Positions 17,478 to 27,582 of a stretch of 64,000 nucleotides of DNA are shown in pieces; the stretch's first letter is position 1; every line of letters begins with the position of its first letter. The DNA comes from Terrisporobacter sp. GTDB lineage: Bacteria; Bacillota_A; Clostridia; Peptostreptococcales; Peptostreptococcaceae. The stretch spans positions 1 to 64,000 of the forward strand of contig JARKUZ010000050.1 of NCBI GenBank assembly GCA_029851945.1, read 5' to 3'. A program made the translations under genes and the position numbers. Below the pieces are notes generated by a model. It saw only the letters and a list, made by a program, of their open reading frames with translations. It was not told the DNA's origin and did no database searches.

Positions 17478-19175
17478 ATGTCGTATAGGGGAAAATATAA
17501 TAGTTGGTTAGAAAATAACTACTTTGATGATAAAACAAAAGAAGAGTTATTAAACTTACAAGGAAATGAAAATGAAATAGAAGATAGATTCTATAAAGAT
17601 TTAGAATTTGGAACAGCAGGGCTTAGAGGAATAATAGCAGCAGGAACTAATAGAATAAATATATACACTGTAAGAAGAGCAACTTTTGGGCTTGCTAATT
17701 ACATATTAAAAAATACAACAAAAGAGGAACAATCAAGAGGTGTAGCAATAGCTCATGACAATAGACATATGTCTAGAGAATTTTGCATAGAAGCAGCAAA
17801 TACTTTAGCAGCATGTGGAATAAAATCATATATATTTGATAGTCTAAGAACTACTCCTGAATTATCTTTTGCAGTTAGAAATTTAAATTGTATAGCAGGA
17901 ATAGTAATAACTGCCAGCCATAATCCACCAGAATATAACGGATATAAAGTTTATTGGGAAGACGGTGCTCAAGTTATGCCAGAAATAGCTAACGCTATTA
18001 CAGATGAGATAAATTCAATAGAAGATTACTCTATTATACCAACATTTAGTGAAGAAAATAAAAATTTAGTAGTTCTATTAGATGAAAAGCAAGATGCTGA
18101 CTTTATAGAAGCTGTAAAAAAACAAATTATAAGAAAAGATTTAGTTAAAAAATTTGGTAAGAATTTCAAGGTAGTATATACTCCTCTTTGTGGTACAGGA
18201 AATGTTCCTGTTAGAAGAGCCTTAGAAGAGTCAGGTTTTGATCATGTTATTTGTGTAAAAGAAGAAGAAATGCCTGATTCAAACTTTGCGGGAATAGAAT
18301 ATCCAAATCCAGAAGACCAAAGAGCATTAACAAGAGGTATAGAACTTGCTAAAAATGAAAATGCTGATTTAGTAATAGCCACTGATCCAGATTGTGATAG
18401 AGTAGGTGTTGCAGTAAAAACAACTAAAGGTGATTATGCTTTACTTACAGGAAATCAAATAGGTGGAATGTTGACTAATTACATAATTGAAGGGTTAAAA
18501 GAAATTGGAAAATTAGAAGAAAATTCTGTTTTAATAAAAACTATAGTAACATCTGAATTTGGAGCAGATATAGCAAAAGCAAATAATATTGATGTTATGA
18601 ATGTATTAACTGGATTTAAATTTATAGGAGAAAAAATAAAATCTTTTGAAGAGAAAAAAGATAAAACTTATTTATTTGGGTATGAAGAAAGTTATGGATA
18701 TTTAGTAGGTACTCATGCCAGAGATAAAGATGGTGTAGTAGCATCTTTATTAATATCTGAAATGGCTGCATATTATTACTCAAAGGGTATGAGCTTATAT
18801 GAAGGATTACAAGAACTATACCAAAAATATGGATACTTCAAAGAAGAGACAATATCTTTAACTTTAGCAGGAATTGAAGGTTTAGAAAAAATAAAAGAAA
18901 TAATATCTTATTTCAGAAATAATACTTTACAATCTTTTAATAATAAAAAAATTATAGATATTAAAGATTATGAAAAAGGTATAGATAATTTACCAAAAGC
19001 AAATGTTTTAAAATATTTCTTAGAAGATGAATCTTGGATAGCTGTAAGACCATCAGGAACAGAACCTAAGCTTAAGTTCTATTTGGCAGTAAAAGGAAAC
19101 GATGAGTTAGAAAGCGATAAGAAATTATCAGGAATAAAAGAAAGTATAAATGAAATACTAAATAAATTAATGTAA
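17478..19175 (+). CDS. Phosphohexomutase (phosphoglucomutase/phosphomannomutase, PgcA type)
   Basis: A cytoplasmic alpha-D-phosphohexomutase of 565 residues, the length of Firmicute PgcA, which interconverts glucose-6-P and glucose-1-P for cell-wall and teichoic-acid precursors. It has the catalytic phosphoserine loop TASHNPPEYNG near residue 145, the metal loop DPDCDR near residue 300, the sugar-binding loop GYEESYGY near residue 400 and the phosphate-binding RPSGTEPK near the C-terminus. AAAAGGAG precedes the ATG. It is monocistronic. Confidence 0.9.
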   Translation: MSYRGKYNSWLENNYFDDKTKEELLNLQGNENEIEDRFYKDLEFGTAGLRGIIAAGTNRINIYTVRRATFGLANYILKNTTKEEQSRGVAIAHDNRHMSREFCIEAANTLAACGIKSYIFDSLRTTPELSFAVRNLNCIAGIVITASHNPPEYNGYKVYWEDGAQVMPEIANAITDEINSIEDYSIIPTFSEENKNLVVLLDEKQDADFIEAVKKQIIRKDLVKKFGKNFKVVYTPLCGTGNVPVRRALEESGFDHVICVKEEEMPDSNFAGIEYPNPEDQRALTRGIELAKNENADLVIATDPDCDRVGVAVKTTKGDYALLTGNQIGGMLTNYIIEGLKEIGKLEENSVLIKTIVTSEFGADIAKANNIDVMNVLTGFKFIGEKIKSFEEKKDKTYLFGYEESYGYLVGTHARDKDGVVASLLISEMAAYYYSKGMSLYEGLQELYQKYGYFKEETISLTLAGIEGLEKIKEIISYFRNNTLQSFNNKKIIDIKDYEKGIDNLPKANVLKYFLEDESWIAVRPSGTEPKLKFYLAVKGNDELESDKKLSGIKESINEILNKLM

Positions 19176-19177
19176 AT

Positions 19178-19219
19178 AAAAAAGCAGTAAATTCTTAGTG
19201 AGAATTATACTGCTTTTTA
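19178..19219 (+). terminator. Terminator after the phosphohexomutase gene
   Basis: AAAAAGCAGTA pairs with TACTGCTTTTT (19208-19218). An inner ATTCT/AGAAT helix extends it. Confidence 0.85.
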
Positions 19220-19465
19220 TTTTAGCATCATGAATTAAATGCATAAAATTTAAAATATTTGTCTATTATTGAAACGAAATTTTTAAGAATTTCTATGGAG
19301 ATGAATATTATAGAAAGTAAAAATTAAGATACTATTATAATGCATATACTACTCATTAATTTTTATATTAAGAATAAATTATATAACATATAAATAAAGG
19401 TAATATATTAGAATATAAGATAAAATGAAATATTATGGATAGAGTATTTAGATAGGAGGAAGTGA

Positions 19466-20311
19466 ATGAAAAGAAGTTTAAGTACTGTAATTAAAGATTA
19501 TAATAGAAAAATAAAATTTATCTTAGAATATTCAAATTATAGAGAGATAAATTCTAAAGCAGCAGAAATATCCTTTTATCTATTATTATCTATTTTTCCG
19601 TTTTTTATATTTACAATAAGTTTAGTAGTTTACACGCCTATTATAAATCTAAGTAAATATATTTTTTTGTTAAAAAAAATTATACCTGATAGTGCATTCA
19701 ATATAATAACCTCACTGATTCAATCAGCAATAGAAAATAGGAGTATACATTTTTTGTTTTTTAGTTTTATTTTAGCTATGTATACCATGTCTAGAGCCGT
19801 AATAGTACTCATAAGAGGGATGAATAAATCTTATAATATTAGAGAAACTAGGCCATACTTTGAAGTTTTATTCATATCATTAATTTTTGTTATAATGTTA
19901 GTATTTCTTATTTTTACTTCAATGATATTCTTAGTATTTGGAGAAAAGTTAGGGGCTTTTATTTTTAATATTGTAGGTTTAGATCAATACTTTATGCATA
20001 TTTGGAATTTATGCAGATATATTGTTGGTATAGTTACAGTTATTATAGTGATTATGAATTTATATAAATTTACTCCAAATAAAAAATTAACTTTTAAAGA
20101 AGTTCTTCCGGGAGCAATCGTATCTACATTATGTTGGCTTATAGCCTCATTTTGTTACTCATATTACTCAAATAATTTTGCAAAATATGATATTATATAT
20201 GGAAGTATAGGGGGCATAATAGTATTAATAACATGGATTTATCTTAGCAGTTGGACAATTCTAATTGGATGCGAAATTAATGCTAGATTATATAGGAGAA
20301 AAATCAAGTAA
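19466..20311 (+). CDS. YihY/BrkB-family inner membrane protein
   Basis: A 281-residue integral membrane protein with six hydrophobic segments. It carries the YihY family marks: SKAAEISFYLLLSIFPFFIF in helix 1, the ..MSRAVIVLIRGMNKSYNI.. loop, and near the C-terminus IVLITWIYLSSWTILIGCEINA. These proteins were once called RNase BN by mistake; their transport function is unresolved. AGGAGGAAGTGA precedes the ATG. It stands alone with a terminator after it. Confidence 0.85.
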   Translation: MKRSLSTVIKDYNRKIKFILEYSNYREINSKAAEISFYLLLSIFPFFIFTISLVVYTPIINLSKYIFLLKKIIPDSAFNIITSLIQSAIENRSIHFLFFSFILAMYTMSRAVIVLIRGMNKSYNIRETRPYFEVLFISLIFVIMLVFLIFTSMIFLVFGEKLGAFIFNIVGLDQYFMHIWNLCRYIVGIVTVIIVIMNLYKFTPNKKLTFKEVLPGAIVSTLCWLIASFCYSYYSNNFAKYDIIYGSIGGIIVLITWIYLSSWTILIGCEINARLYRRKIK

Positions 20312-20349
20312 AGTATAAAATTATTAAAAATTACATAGTTGTAGTCAAT

Positions 20350-20386
20350 AAAGCTGTATGAAGATAATTCATACAGCTTTACTTTT
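20350..20386. terminator. Bidirectional terminator
   Basis: A perfect 13-bp stem (20350-20362 with 20368-20380, loop GATAA) lies between convergent genes. Confidence 0.85.
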
Positions 20387-20747
20387 AAAAATTTTTTATA
20401 TAATCTTTTTCACATAACAATTCGTTAATTAAATCTACATAAGGTTTATTTTTTATATATGAAGCAGTAATATAAACTCTTTTTTTATCTTGTCTCTTCC
20501 AAAGTCTAAATTTTAAATTTTCTTTGGAACTAAATATAGACTTATAATAATTTTCAACTTTTTCTAATAATCTGGCTTCATCTTCATTTACCTTTACTTC
20601 AGACAAAATTTCATCTACTCGTTTATTAATATCTTTGTCAGAAAGGTAAGATAGACATAATTGAAACTGTGTTTTGTAATCAACATCGGAGTACTTATTA
20701 GAAATTGTCTTTGCCATATTGTGAGCTTTTATATATATGTCATCCAT
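20385..20747 (-). CDS. Charged helical protein of unknown function, 120 residues
   Basis: A soluble, highly charged protein, mostly predicted helix (AHNMAKTISNKYSDV, KVNEDEARLLEKVENYY), with an Arg/Lys patch in the middle (RLWKRQDKKRVYI). CGGAGGTGG lies upstream of the ATG at 20747 and the bidirectional terminator follows. I do not recognise the family. There are no cysteine clusters, membrane segments or HTH motif. Confidence 0.55.
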   Translation of the reverse strand: MDDIYIKAHNMAKTISNKYSDVDYKTQFQLCLSYLSDKDINKRVDEILSEVKVNEDEARLLEKVENYYKSIFSSKENLKFRLWKRQDKKRVYITASYIKNKPYVDLINELLCEKDYIKNF

Positions 20748-20865
20748 TTAGATTCCACCTCCGTAAGAGTATTATATTTTTTATGATATAATCTTTTACT
20801 ATATAATATTAAAAAAAATAATAATGATTACCTTAAAAACAAATAAATACAAGTTTTTAGATATA

Positions 20866-21039
20866 AATATTTTAAACCAAATAGTTACGATATTATCTGT
20901 TGTAATGATGTTAAGATATAGCTTATCTTTATAAGAAGAAGCTAAGTCAATATAAGATTCTGTTATAAAAGTATTAAATAAAGGATATAGTACATCAGAT
21001 ATTTACAAATATAAAGGAATTGTCATAGTGACAAAATAG
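20866..21039 (+). pseudogene. C-terminal remnant of 3-isopropylmalate dehydrogenase (leuB-like)
   Basis: Translation in one frame gives QIVTILSVVMMLRYSLSL, a stop, EEAKSI, a stop, then DSVIKVLNKGYSTSDI and onward to TAG at 21037. This matches the C-terminal helix and tail typical of LeuB (ATILSxxMMLRYSL...EA..IE.AV..VL..GYRT.DI). Two in-frame stops and loss of about 300 N-terminal residues mark it as a decayed remnant. No other leucine-pathway gene is nearby. Confidence 0.75.
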
Positions 21040-21400
21040 AGGGGAGACCTAATAGTTAAAGAAATATAGTTATATAAATAAAAAATCATTTCTTAGATTA
21101 AGAGAGGATTTTTATTTAATCTAAAAGTCCTGAAATAGGCTCTTACCACCAATAGAATGACACTATTAAGTTAGAAGTATTTAAATGGTATTTTTCCGCT
21201 AGGATTTGAATTAGTAATAGTAATATTTTTGAGAGTTTTAAGTTTCTATAAATATCTTCTACATAATAGTAAGTATTATAATCACTCCAAAACTATAATA
21301 GATTTTACTTAAAAAATTATATGAAAATTAATAATAGACTATGAATTTTTATAGATAAGTTTTATTAGTGTACATAAAATAATAAAATATTTATTGTTTT
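21040..21400. other. Gene-free region after the leuB remnant
   Basis: I see no intact gene. A hairpin-like pair (TTAGATTAA near 21095 and TTAATCTAA near 21115) could be an old terminator. A short readable stretch around 21177-21235 cannot be assigned to any family. Confidence 0.35.
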
Positions 21401-21402
21401 TC

Positions 21403-21463
21403 TTGAAAAAATAGTGTAGTATATTTATATAATGCATACTATATAATGAAATAAACTACACTA
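21403..21463 (+). promoter_or_regulatory. Promoter region of the GAPDH gene with 9-bp inverted repeat
   Basis: TTGAAA (21403-21408) and TATAAT (21428-21433) form a possible promoter with a long 19-bp spacer; a second TATAAT lies at 21442-21447. TAGTGTAGT (21412-21420) and ACTACACTA (21455-21463) are a perfect inverted repeat bracketing both -10 candidates, so they may be operator half-sites. The start codon is about 150 bp downstream. Confidence 0.45.
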
Positions 21464-21608
21464 AATAGAAATAAAAAGTTATTAAGACTGCTATAAATAT
21501 TATTTACCTATTAATATAATATGTTATTTGTGACGGTATGCATTTGATAATAGATCTGAAAAATATATAGTGTATTCTAATTATAAAAATATATGGGAGG
21601 AATTAAAT

Positions 21609-22634
21609 ATGAAGATAAAGGTTGGTATTAATGGTTTCGGAAGAATAGGAAGAAATGTTCTTAGAATAGCAAATGAAAAATCAAATAATGATTTTGAGAT
21701 AGTTGCTATAAATGCAAGAGCTGATGCTAAAACATTAGCACACTTATTTAAATATGATTCTTGTTATGGAATATTTAAAGAGGATGTTTATGTTAAAGAT
21801 GAGGATACAATAGTAGTAAATAATAAAGAAATAAAAATATTTAGATGTAATAATCCAGAAGAAATTCCTTGGGGTGAAATGGGTGTAGATATAGTAATAG
21901 AATCTACGGGTAAATTTATCAAAAGAGAAGACGCAAAAAAACATTTGATAGCTGGAGCTAAAAAAGTAGTTATAACTGCTCCTGGAAAAGATGAGGATAA
22001 GACTATAGTTATGGGTGTTAATGAAAATGAATATGATAGTGAAGTTCATAATATTATATCAAATGCATCGTGTACAACTAACTGTTTAGCTCCTTTTGTT
22101 AAAGTTATAGATAATGAATTTGGAATAGAAAAAGGTTTAATGACAACTATTCATGCATATACAAATGACCAACAGGTATTAGATAAAACTCATAAAGATT
22201 TAAGAAGAGCAAGATCTGCTGGAGAATCTATGATTCCTACTACGACAGGAGCTGCAAAGGCAGTTTCAAAAGTATTGCCACAATTAGAAGGAAAATTAAA
22301 TGGATTTGCTGTAAGAGTACCAACACCAACAGTATCTTTAGTAGATTTAGTATGTACATTAAAAAAAGAGTCTACTGTAGAAGAGATAAATCAAGTATTA
22401 AAAGAAGCTTCACAGAAAGAATTAAAAGGAATATTAGGATATAGTGAAGAACCACTTGTATCAATTGATTATAGAGGAGACTGTCGTTCATCCATAATAG
22501 ATGGACTTTCAACTATGTCTATGGGAGATAAGATGTTTAAAATCATATCTTGGTATGATAATGAATGGGGATATTCTTCAAGAACTGTAGATCTAGTAGA
22601 ATTTATTGCACAAAAATTAAAATATACGAAATAA
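21609..22634 (+). CDS. Glyceraldehyde-3-phosphate dehydrogenase, GapB-like
   Basis: A 341-residue phosphorylating GAPDH. The nucleotide-binding GINGFGRIGRN is at the start. The catalytic Cys is in SNASCTTNC near residue 150, HAYT holds the His partner, and WYDNEWGYS is near the end. The ATG at 21609 has GGGAGG upstream; an upstream in-frame ATG lacks a site. After the second strand the cofactor loop reads INARADAKTL, not the NDLTD-type loop whose Asp selects NAD+, which resembles GapB/NADP-using enzymes. No cggR, pgk or tpi gene is linked, as would be usual for the glycolytic copy. Confidence 0.9.
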   Translation: MKIKVGINGFGRIGRNVLRIANEKSNNDFEIVAINARADAKTLAHLFKYDSCYGIFKEDVYVKDEDTIVVNNKEIKIFRCNNPEEIPWGEMGVDIVIESTGKFIKREDAKKHLIAGAKKVVITAPGKDEDKTIVMGVNENEYDSEVHNIISNASCTTNCLAPFVKVIDNEFGIEKGLMTTIHAYTNDQQVLDKTHKDLRRARSAGESMIPTTTGAAKAVSKVLPQLEGKLNGFAVRVPTPTVSLVDLVCTLKKESTVEEINQVLKEASQKELKGILGYSEEPLVSIDYRGDCRSSIIDGLSTMSMGDKMFKIISWYDNEWGYSSRTVDLVEFIAQKLKYTK

Positions 22635-22641
22635 TATAATA

Positions 22642-22690
22642 AAAAACTACAATAAAAAGTATGCTACTTTTATTGTAGTTTTTCTTTTTT
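22642..22690 (+). terminator. Terminator after the GAPDH gene
   Basis: A stem of about 19 bp with one bulge: AAAAACTACAAT...AAGTA against TACTTTTATTGTAGTTTTT, with a TGC loop. Confidence 0.85.
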
Positions 22691-22830
22691 TAATAAAATT
22701 TATCTATCAAGGAAAATATTAAAACTATAATTATTAATACAGTAAAAATAATAAAAATACTTTTTAGAGCATAAATATATACAGAGTTTACATTAGTACT
22801 AATAGAAGATTTTATATTCTGATTTAAAGT
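22690..22830 (-). pseudogene. Possible C-terminal scrap of an MFS-type transporter
   Basis: A 46-codon minus-strand frame with no start or ribosome site reads into SVYIYALKSIFIIFTVLIII and a second hydrophobic run, then stops. The arrangement (Ser/Asn-rich lead, one membrane helix, short charged end) resembles the last helix of multidrug MFS permeases. It is short and low in complexity, so the assignment is weak. Confidence 0.25.
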
Positions 22831-23117
22831 TCATCTGATGATAAAAATAAGCATTTTAAATTTAACATACATTTTACATATATTAATGAAGGAAAAAATT
22901 ATTGTAAATAGAATTTTAAATAGAAATAAGAATAAAACGACAAATTACTTTAATATATGCACATGATAAATTTTATGTTGATATTAAATTCTAATTTAAC
23001 TATTCTTAATAAATAGATGATATATAATCTTTAATCGAAGCAATTAATTAGTTACAGTTATAATTTTTAGGGCATCAAATATAAAAAAGGATTGACAGAT
23101 TCATGGGGGGAAATATT

Positions 23118-26100
23118 ATGAAAAAGATATATAATATGGGGATTGATGTAGGATCTACAACAGTAAAAACAGTTATTCTAGATGATAATACAGTTATATT
23201 TAAAGAATATAGAAGACATTTTTCTGATGTAAAAAGAGCTATCAGAGAAACCTTACAAGAGGTATATAGTAAATTAGGAGATGTATGGATATCAGTAGTT
23301 GTTACTGGTTCAGGAGGAATAGATATATCAAATTACTTGAATCTTAAATTTGTTCAAGAAGTAATATCTTCTACCAAAGCAATAGAAACTTTTAACCCTG
23401 AGACTGATGTGGTTATTGAACTTGGAGGAGAGGATGCAAAGATAACGTATATAAGTGGTGGAATAGACCAAAGAATGAATGGTATATGTGCAGGAGGAAC
23501 AGGTGCATTTATAGATCAAATGGCAACTTTATTAAAGACGGATGCAAAAGGCTTAAATGAAATGGCTAAGGATTATAATGTTATTTATCCAATAGCATCT
23601 AGATGCGGAGTATTTGCTAAGACAGATATTCAACCTTTGATAAATGATGGTGCAAAAAAATCAGATATTGCTATGAGCATATTTAATGCTGTAGTAGTTC
23701 AGACAGTGAGTGTATTATCATGTGGAAGGAAGATAGAAGGTAAGGTTGCATTTCTTGGAGGACCATTATATTTTTTATCAGAGCTTAGAAGAGCATTTCA
23801 AAATGTACTCAATCTTAATGATGAAGATATTATATTTCCAGAAGATGCACAATTATATATTGCAATGGGTGCAAGTATATTATCTCAAAGCGAAGAGCCT
23901 ATTTTATTACATGATTTATTGAATAGGTTTGAAAAAATAGAGAATCTTGATATGAGTGGGAGCAAAGGTTTAGAGCCATTATTTAAGCATGAAGATGAAT
24001 ATATATTATTTAAAAATAGACATGATAAAAATTCAATAGAATCTAAAGATATAAAAGATTTGACTGGAGATGTTTATTTAGGTATAGATGCTGGGTCTAC
24101 TACAACAAAGGCCACATTAATAGATGATGATGGAAATATTGTTTATAAATTTTATAATAGTAATGAAGGTAGCCCTTTAGAAACTTCTATAAAAGTATTA
24201 AAAGAAGTATATAGTATTTTACCCAAAGGGTGTAATATATTATCCTCTTGTGTAACAGGGTATGGGGAAGCTTTATTGAAAAAAGCTTTAAAAATTGATT
24301 ATGGAGAAATAGAAACTATTGCACATTATAAAGCAGCAAAATTTTTTAACCCAGAAGTAGATTTTATACTTGATATAGGTGGTCAAGATATGAAATGTCT
24401 TGAAATAAAAAATGGTGTTATAAATAGTATTATATTAAATGAAGCTTGTTCATCAGGATGTGGATCTTTCTTAGAAACATTTGCTAATTCTTTGTCAATG
24501 GATATAAAAGATTTTGCTAAAGTAGGAATAACTTCAAAAAAACCAGTAGATTTAGGATCTAGATGTACTGTTTTTATGAATTCTAAAGTTAAACAAGCGC
24601 AAAAAGAAGGGGCTACAGTAGGAGATATATCTGCAGGGCTTTCTTATTCAGTGATAAAAAATGCTTTATTTAAAGTAATAAAAATAAGAGATTTTGAACA
24701 GCTTGGGAATAATATAGTAGTTCAAGGTGGTACTTTTTATAATGACCTTGTTCTTAGAGCTTTTGAAAAATTGACAAATAGAGAAGCTATAAGACCAAAT
24801 ATATCTGGTATAATGGGTGCCTTTGGAGCTGCATTAATAGCGAAAGAAGAGTATAAAGAAGGTTATGAAAGTAGTTTATTAGATTTAGAGCATTTAACAA
24901 ATATTAAGCTTGACACTAGTGTTAAAAGATGTCAAGGATGTTCGAATAAATGTCTTTTAACTATAAATAAATTCACAGAAAATGAAATATTTATATCTGG
25001 AAATAGATGTGAAAATGGAGCATTTTTAAATGGAGATAAAGATGTAGTTAATAATAAAGAAAAAGATATTAACTTATTTAGATATAAATATAATAGATTA
25101 TTCAAGTATTATAAATCTTTAGATGATGACGAAGCAATAAGGGGAGAAATAGGTATACCTAGAGTTTTAAATATGTATGAAGATTATCCATTTTGGCATA
25201 CTTTCTTCACAAACTTAGGATTTAAGGTAGTACTATCAGAAAGATCTTCAAAAAAACTATATGAAAAAGGTATAGATTCTATATCTTCAGAAACAGTCTG
25301 CTATCCAGGCAAAATGGTACATGGACATGTACAAAATCTAATAAATAGAGGAATCAAGACTATTTTTTATCCCGCTGTAACTCACGAATATAAAGAGGAT
25401 AAAACTGCAGATAACAATTATAACTGTCCAGTAGTTATATCTTATTCTGAAGTTATAAAAAATAATTTAGAAGACTTAAGAAGAAAAAAAATTAAGTACT
25501 TGAATCCTTTTTTAAGTTTAAATAATAAAGAGAGATTGAAAAATAGATTGTATGAAATATTAAGATATAATTTTAATGATATATCTAGAAATGAAGTAGA
25601 AAAGGCAGTTGATATTGCGACAAAAGAAGAAGAGGATTTTAAATTAGATATAAGAAAAGCAGGAGAAGAAGCTATAAATATAATTAATCAAAAAGGATTA
25701 AAAGGTATAGTATTAGCAGGTAGACCTTATCATTTAGATCCAGAAATAAATCATGGTATTCCAGAATTAATAAACTCGCTAGGTATGGCAGTATTAACAG
25801 AAGATAGTATATGTCATTTAGCAAATGTAAAAAGGCCTCTTAGAGTAGTAGATCAATGGGTATACCATTCTAGACTTTATAAAGCTGCAAGTTTTGTTAA
25901 GGAATGCGATAATTTAGAATTAGTCCAACTTAACTCTTTTGGATGTGGACTTGATGCAGTAACAACTGAACAAGTAGAAGAAATTTTAAATGAAAAATCA
26001 AAAATATATACAGTTATAAAAATAGATGAAGGTAACAATTTAGGTGCAGCTAAAATAAGATTAAGATCTTTACAAGCGGCTATGAAAGAAAGAGAACAAA

Positions 26101-27458
26101 ACAATATAAGTGTAAAAAATATTAAAGGAAAAGAAATACATTATGTTAAGAATAATAAGATTAATTTAAAACACACTTTACTTGCACCGCAAATGTCTCC
26201 TTTCCATTTTCAATTTTTGCAAGAAGCATTTAATTATAGTGGATGGAATATGGAAATACTGAAACAAACAGATAGAAATGTTATAGAAGAAGGTCTAAAA
26301 TATGTAAATAATGATGCATGTTATCCAGCAATAATAGTAATTGGTCAACTTATAACTGCATTAAAATCAGGTAAATATGATTTAAATAACACTTCAGTTG
26401 CAATCACACAAACAGGAGGGGGATGCAGAGCGACTAATTATATTGGATTTTTAAGAAAAGGGTTGTATGAAGCAGGGTTTAAAAATATACCTGTAATTTC
26501 TTTAAGTGCTAGTGGTATAGAAGATAATGGTGTATTAGATAATATATCTTTAAAATTAATTAATAGAGTGGTTATGAGTGCAGTATATGGCGATTTACTA
26601 ATGAAAGTATTATATAGGGTAAGACCTTATGAAGTAGTCAAGGGAAGTGCAAATAAACTTTATGATAAATGGGTGAAAATATGTAAAGATTCTCTTAAAG
26701 ATGCTAAGTTTTCAACATATGGCAAAAATATAAAAAATATAGTAGAAGAATTTGATAATTTGCCAGTATTAAATATTAAAAAACCTAGGGTTGGTTTAGT
26801 TGGAGAAATATTAGTTAAATTTCATCCAACAGCCAATAATAATATTGTAGATGTGTTGGAAGAAGAAGGAGCAGAGGCTGTTATGCCAGAGTTTATAAAT
26901 TTCTTTACAGCATGGTCTGTAAATACTATTTATAAAGCGAAGTTTTTAGAAGGAAGTAAAAAGTCATCAATATTAGCAAGATTATTTTTGATGTTTGCTA
27001 ATTTTTATCAAAGAACTTATATTAAGGCATTAAAAAATAGTAAAAGATTCTCTGACCCAACAGATATAAGAAGTATTGCTAAGAATGCAGAGAAAGTTGT
27101 GTCTATAGGAAACCAAACAGGAGAAGGATGGCTTCTAACAGGGGAAATGATAGAGCTTATAGAAGATGGTGTGGAAAATATAATATGTATGCAACCATTT
27201 GGGTGCTTACCAAATCACATAGTAGGGAAAGGCTCAATAAAGGAATTAAAGCGAATTTACAAAAATGCGAATATAATTCCTATAGATTATGATCCATCTG
27301 CAAGTGAGGTAAATCAAATAAATAGAATAAAGTTAATGTTATCAAAAGCATTTAAGAATATAAGTGATGATATAGATTATGAAGGTTCACATAAATATAA
27401 ATCTAAAGAAACTAAGATAAAAGAACATAATAAAGAAGAATGTTTAGCTAAATATTAA
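23118..27458 (+). CDS. Giant 2-hydroxyacyl-CoA dehydratase activase-related protein (BadF/BcrA ATPase, DUF2229)
   Basis: A cytoplasmic protein of 1446 residues, a common size for this clostridial family. Two ASKHA-type ATPase domains follow each other: [13 protein letters not shown] near residue 6 and [13 protein letters not shown] near residue 320, each with a glycine loop and cluster-binding Cys (ICAGGTGAF...SRCGVF; SSGCGSF...GSRCTVF). A Cys-rich linker ([10 protein letters not shown]) comes near residue 605, then DUF2229 and a HgdB-like region with [14 protein letters not shown] and QPFGCLPNH. The activases of this superfamily drive ATP-dependent electron transfer to radical dehydratases; the target of the fused form is unknown. 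GGGGGGA precedes the ATG at 23118. Confidence 0.85.
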   Translation: MKKIYNMGIDVGSTTVKTVILDDNTVIFKEYRRHFSDVKRAIRETLQEVYSKLGDVWISVVVTGSGGIDISNYLNLKFVQEVISSTKAIETFNPETDVVIELGGEDAKITYISGGIDQRMNGICAGGTGAFIDQMATLLKTDAKGLNEMAKDYNVIYPIASRCGVFAKTDIQPLINDGAKKSDIAMSIFNAVVVQTVSVLSCGRKIEGKVAFLGGPLYFLSELRRAFQNVLNLNDEDIIFPEDAQLYIAMGASILSQSEEPILLHDLLNRFEKIENLDMSGSKGLEPLFKHEDEYILFKNRHDKNSIESKDIKDLTGDVYLGIDAGSTTTKATLIDDDGNIVYKFYNSNEGSPLETSIKVLKEVYSILPKGCNILSSCVTGYGEALLKKALKIDYGEIETIAHYKAAKFFNPEVDFILDIGGQDMKCLEIKNGVINSIILNEACSSGCGSFLETFANSLSMDIKDFAKVGITSKKPVDLGSRCTVFMNSKVKQAQKEGATVGDISAGLSYSVIKNALFKVIKIRDFEQLGNNIVVQGGTFYNDLVLRAFEKLTNREAIRPNISGIMGAFGAALIAKEEYKEGYESSLLDLEHLTNIKLDTSVKRCQGCSNKCLLTINKFTENEIFISGNRCENGAFLNGDKDVVNNKEKDINLFRYKYNRLFKYYKSLDDDEAIRGEIGIPRVLNMYEDYPFWHTFFTNLGFKVVLSERSSKKLYEKGIDSISSETVCYPGKMVHGHVQNLINRGIKTIFYPAVTHEYKEDKTADNNYNCPVVISYSEVIKNNLEDLRRKKIKYLNPFLSLNNKERLKNRLYEILRYNFNDISRNEVEKAVDIATKEEEDFKLDIRKAGEEAINIINQKGLKGIVLAGRPYHLDPEINHGIPELINSLGMAVLTEDSICHLANVKRPLRVVDQWVYHSRLYKAASFVKECDNLELVQLNSFGCGLDAVTTEQVEEILNEKSKIYTVIKIDEGNNLGAAKIRLRSLQAAMKEREQNNISVKNIKGKEIHYVKNNKINLKHTLLAPQMSPFHFQFLQEAFNYSGWNMEILKQTDRNVIEEGLKYVNNDACYPAIIVIGQLITALKSGKYDLNNTSVAITQTGGGCRATNYIGFLRKGLYEAGFKNIPVISLSASGIEDNGVLDNISLKLINRVVMSAVYGDLLMKVLYRVRPYEVVKGSANKLYDKWVKICKDSLKDAKFSTYGKNIKNIVEEFDNLPVLNIKKPRVGLVGEILVKFHPTANNNIVDVLEEEGAEAVMPEFINFFTAWSVNTIYKAKFLEGSKKSSILARLFLMFANFYQRTYIKALKNSKRFSDPTDIRSIAKNAEKVVSIGNQTGEGWLLTGEMIELIEDGVENIICMQPFGCLPNHIVGKGSIKELKRIYKNANIIPIDYDPSASEVNQINRIKLMLSKAFKNISDDIDYEGSHKYKSKETKIKEHNKEECLAKY

Positions 27459-27467
27459 GACTTTATA

Positions 27468-27499
27468 GTAGGTTAGATTTATTTCTAATCTGCTTTTTA
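27468..27499 (+). terminator. Terminator after the activase-like gene
   Basis: GTAGGTTAGA (27468-27477) pairs with TCTAATCTGC (27484-27493), with two G-U pairs, followed by TTTTT. Confidence 0.7.
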
Positions 27500-27582
27500 A
27501 TTATATTTGATAATTTTATCACCAACTGACTAATTTATTATGATATAATTAAATTTACTATATTAGAAAAGGTGGAGTAGTT

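Noticed and set aside
23103..23117. Earlier ATG of the activase-like protein
   Set aside because: It overlaps the GGGGGG ribosome site that serves the ATG at 23118.
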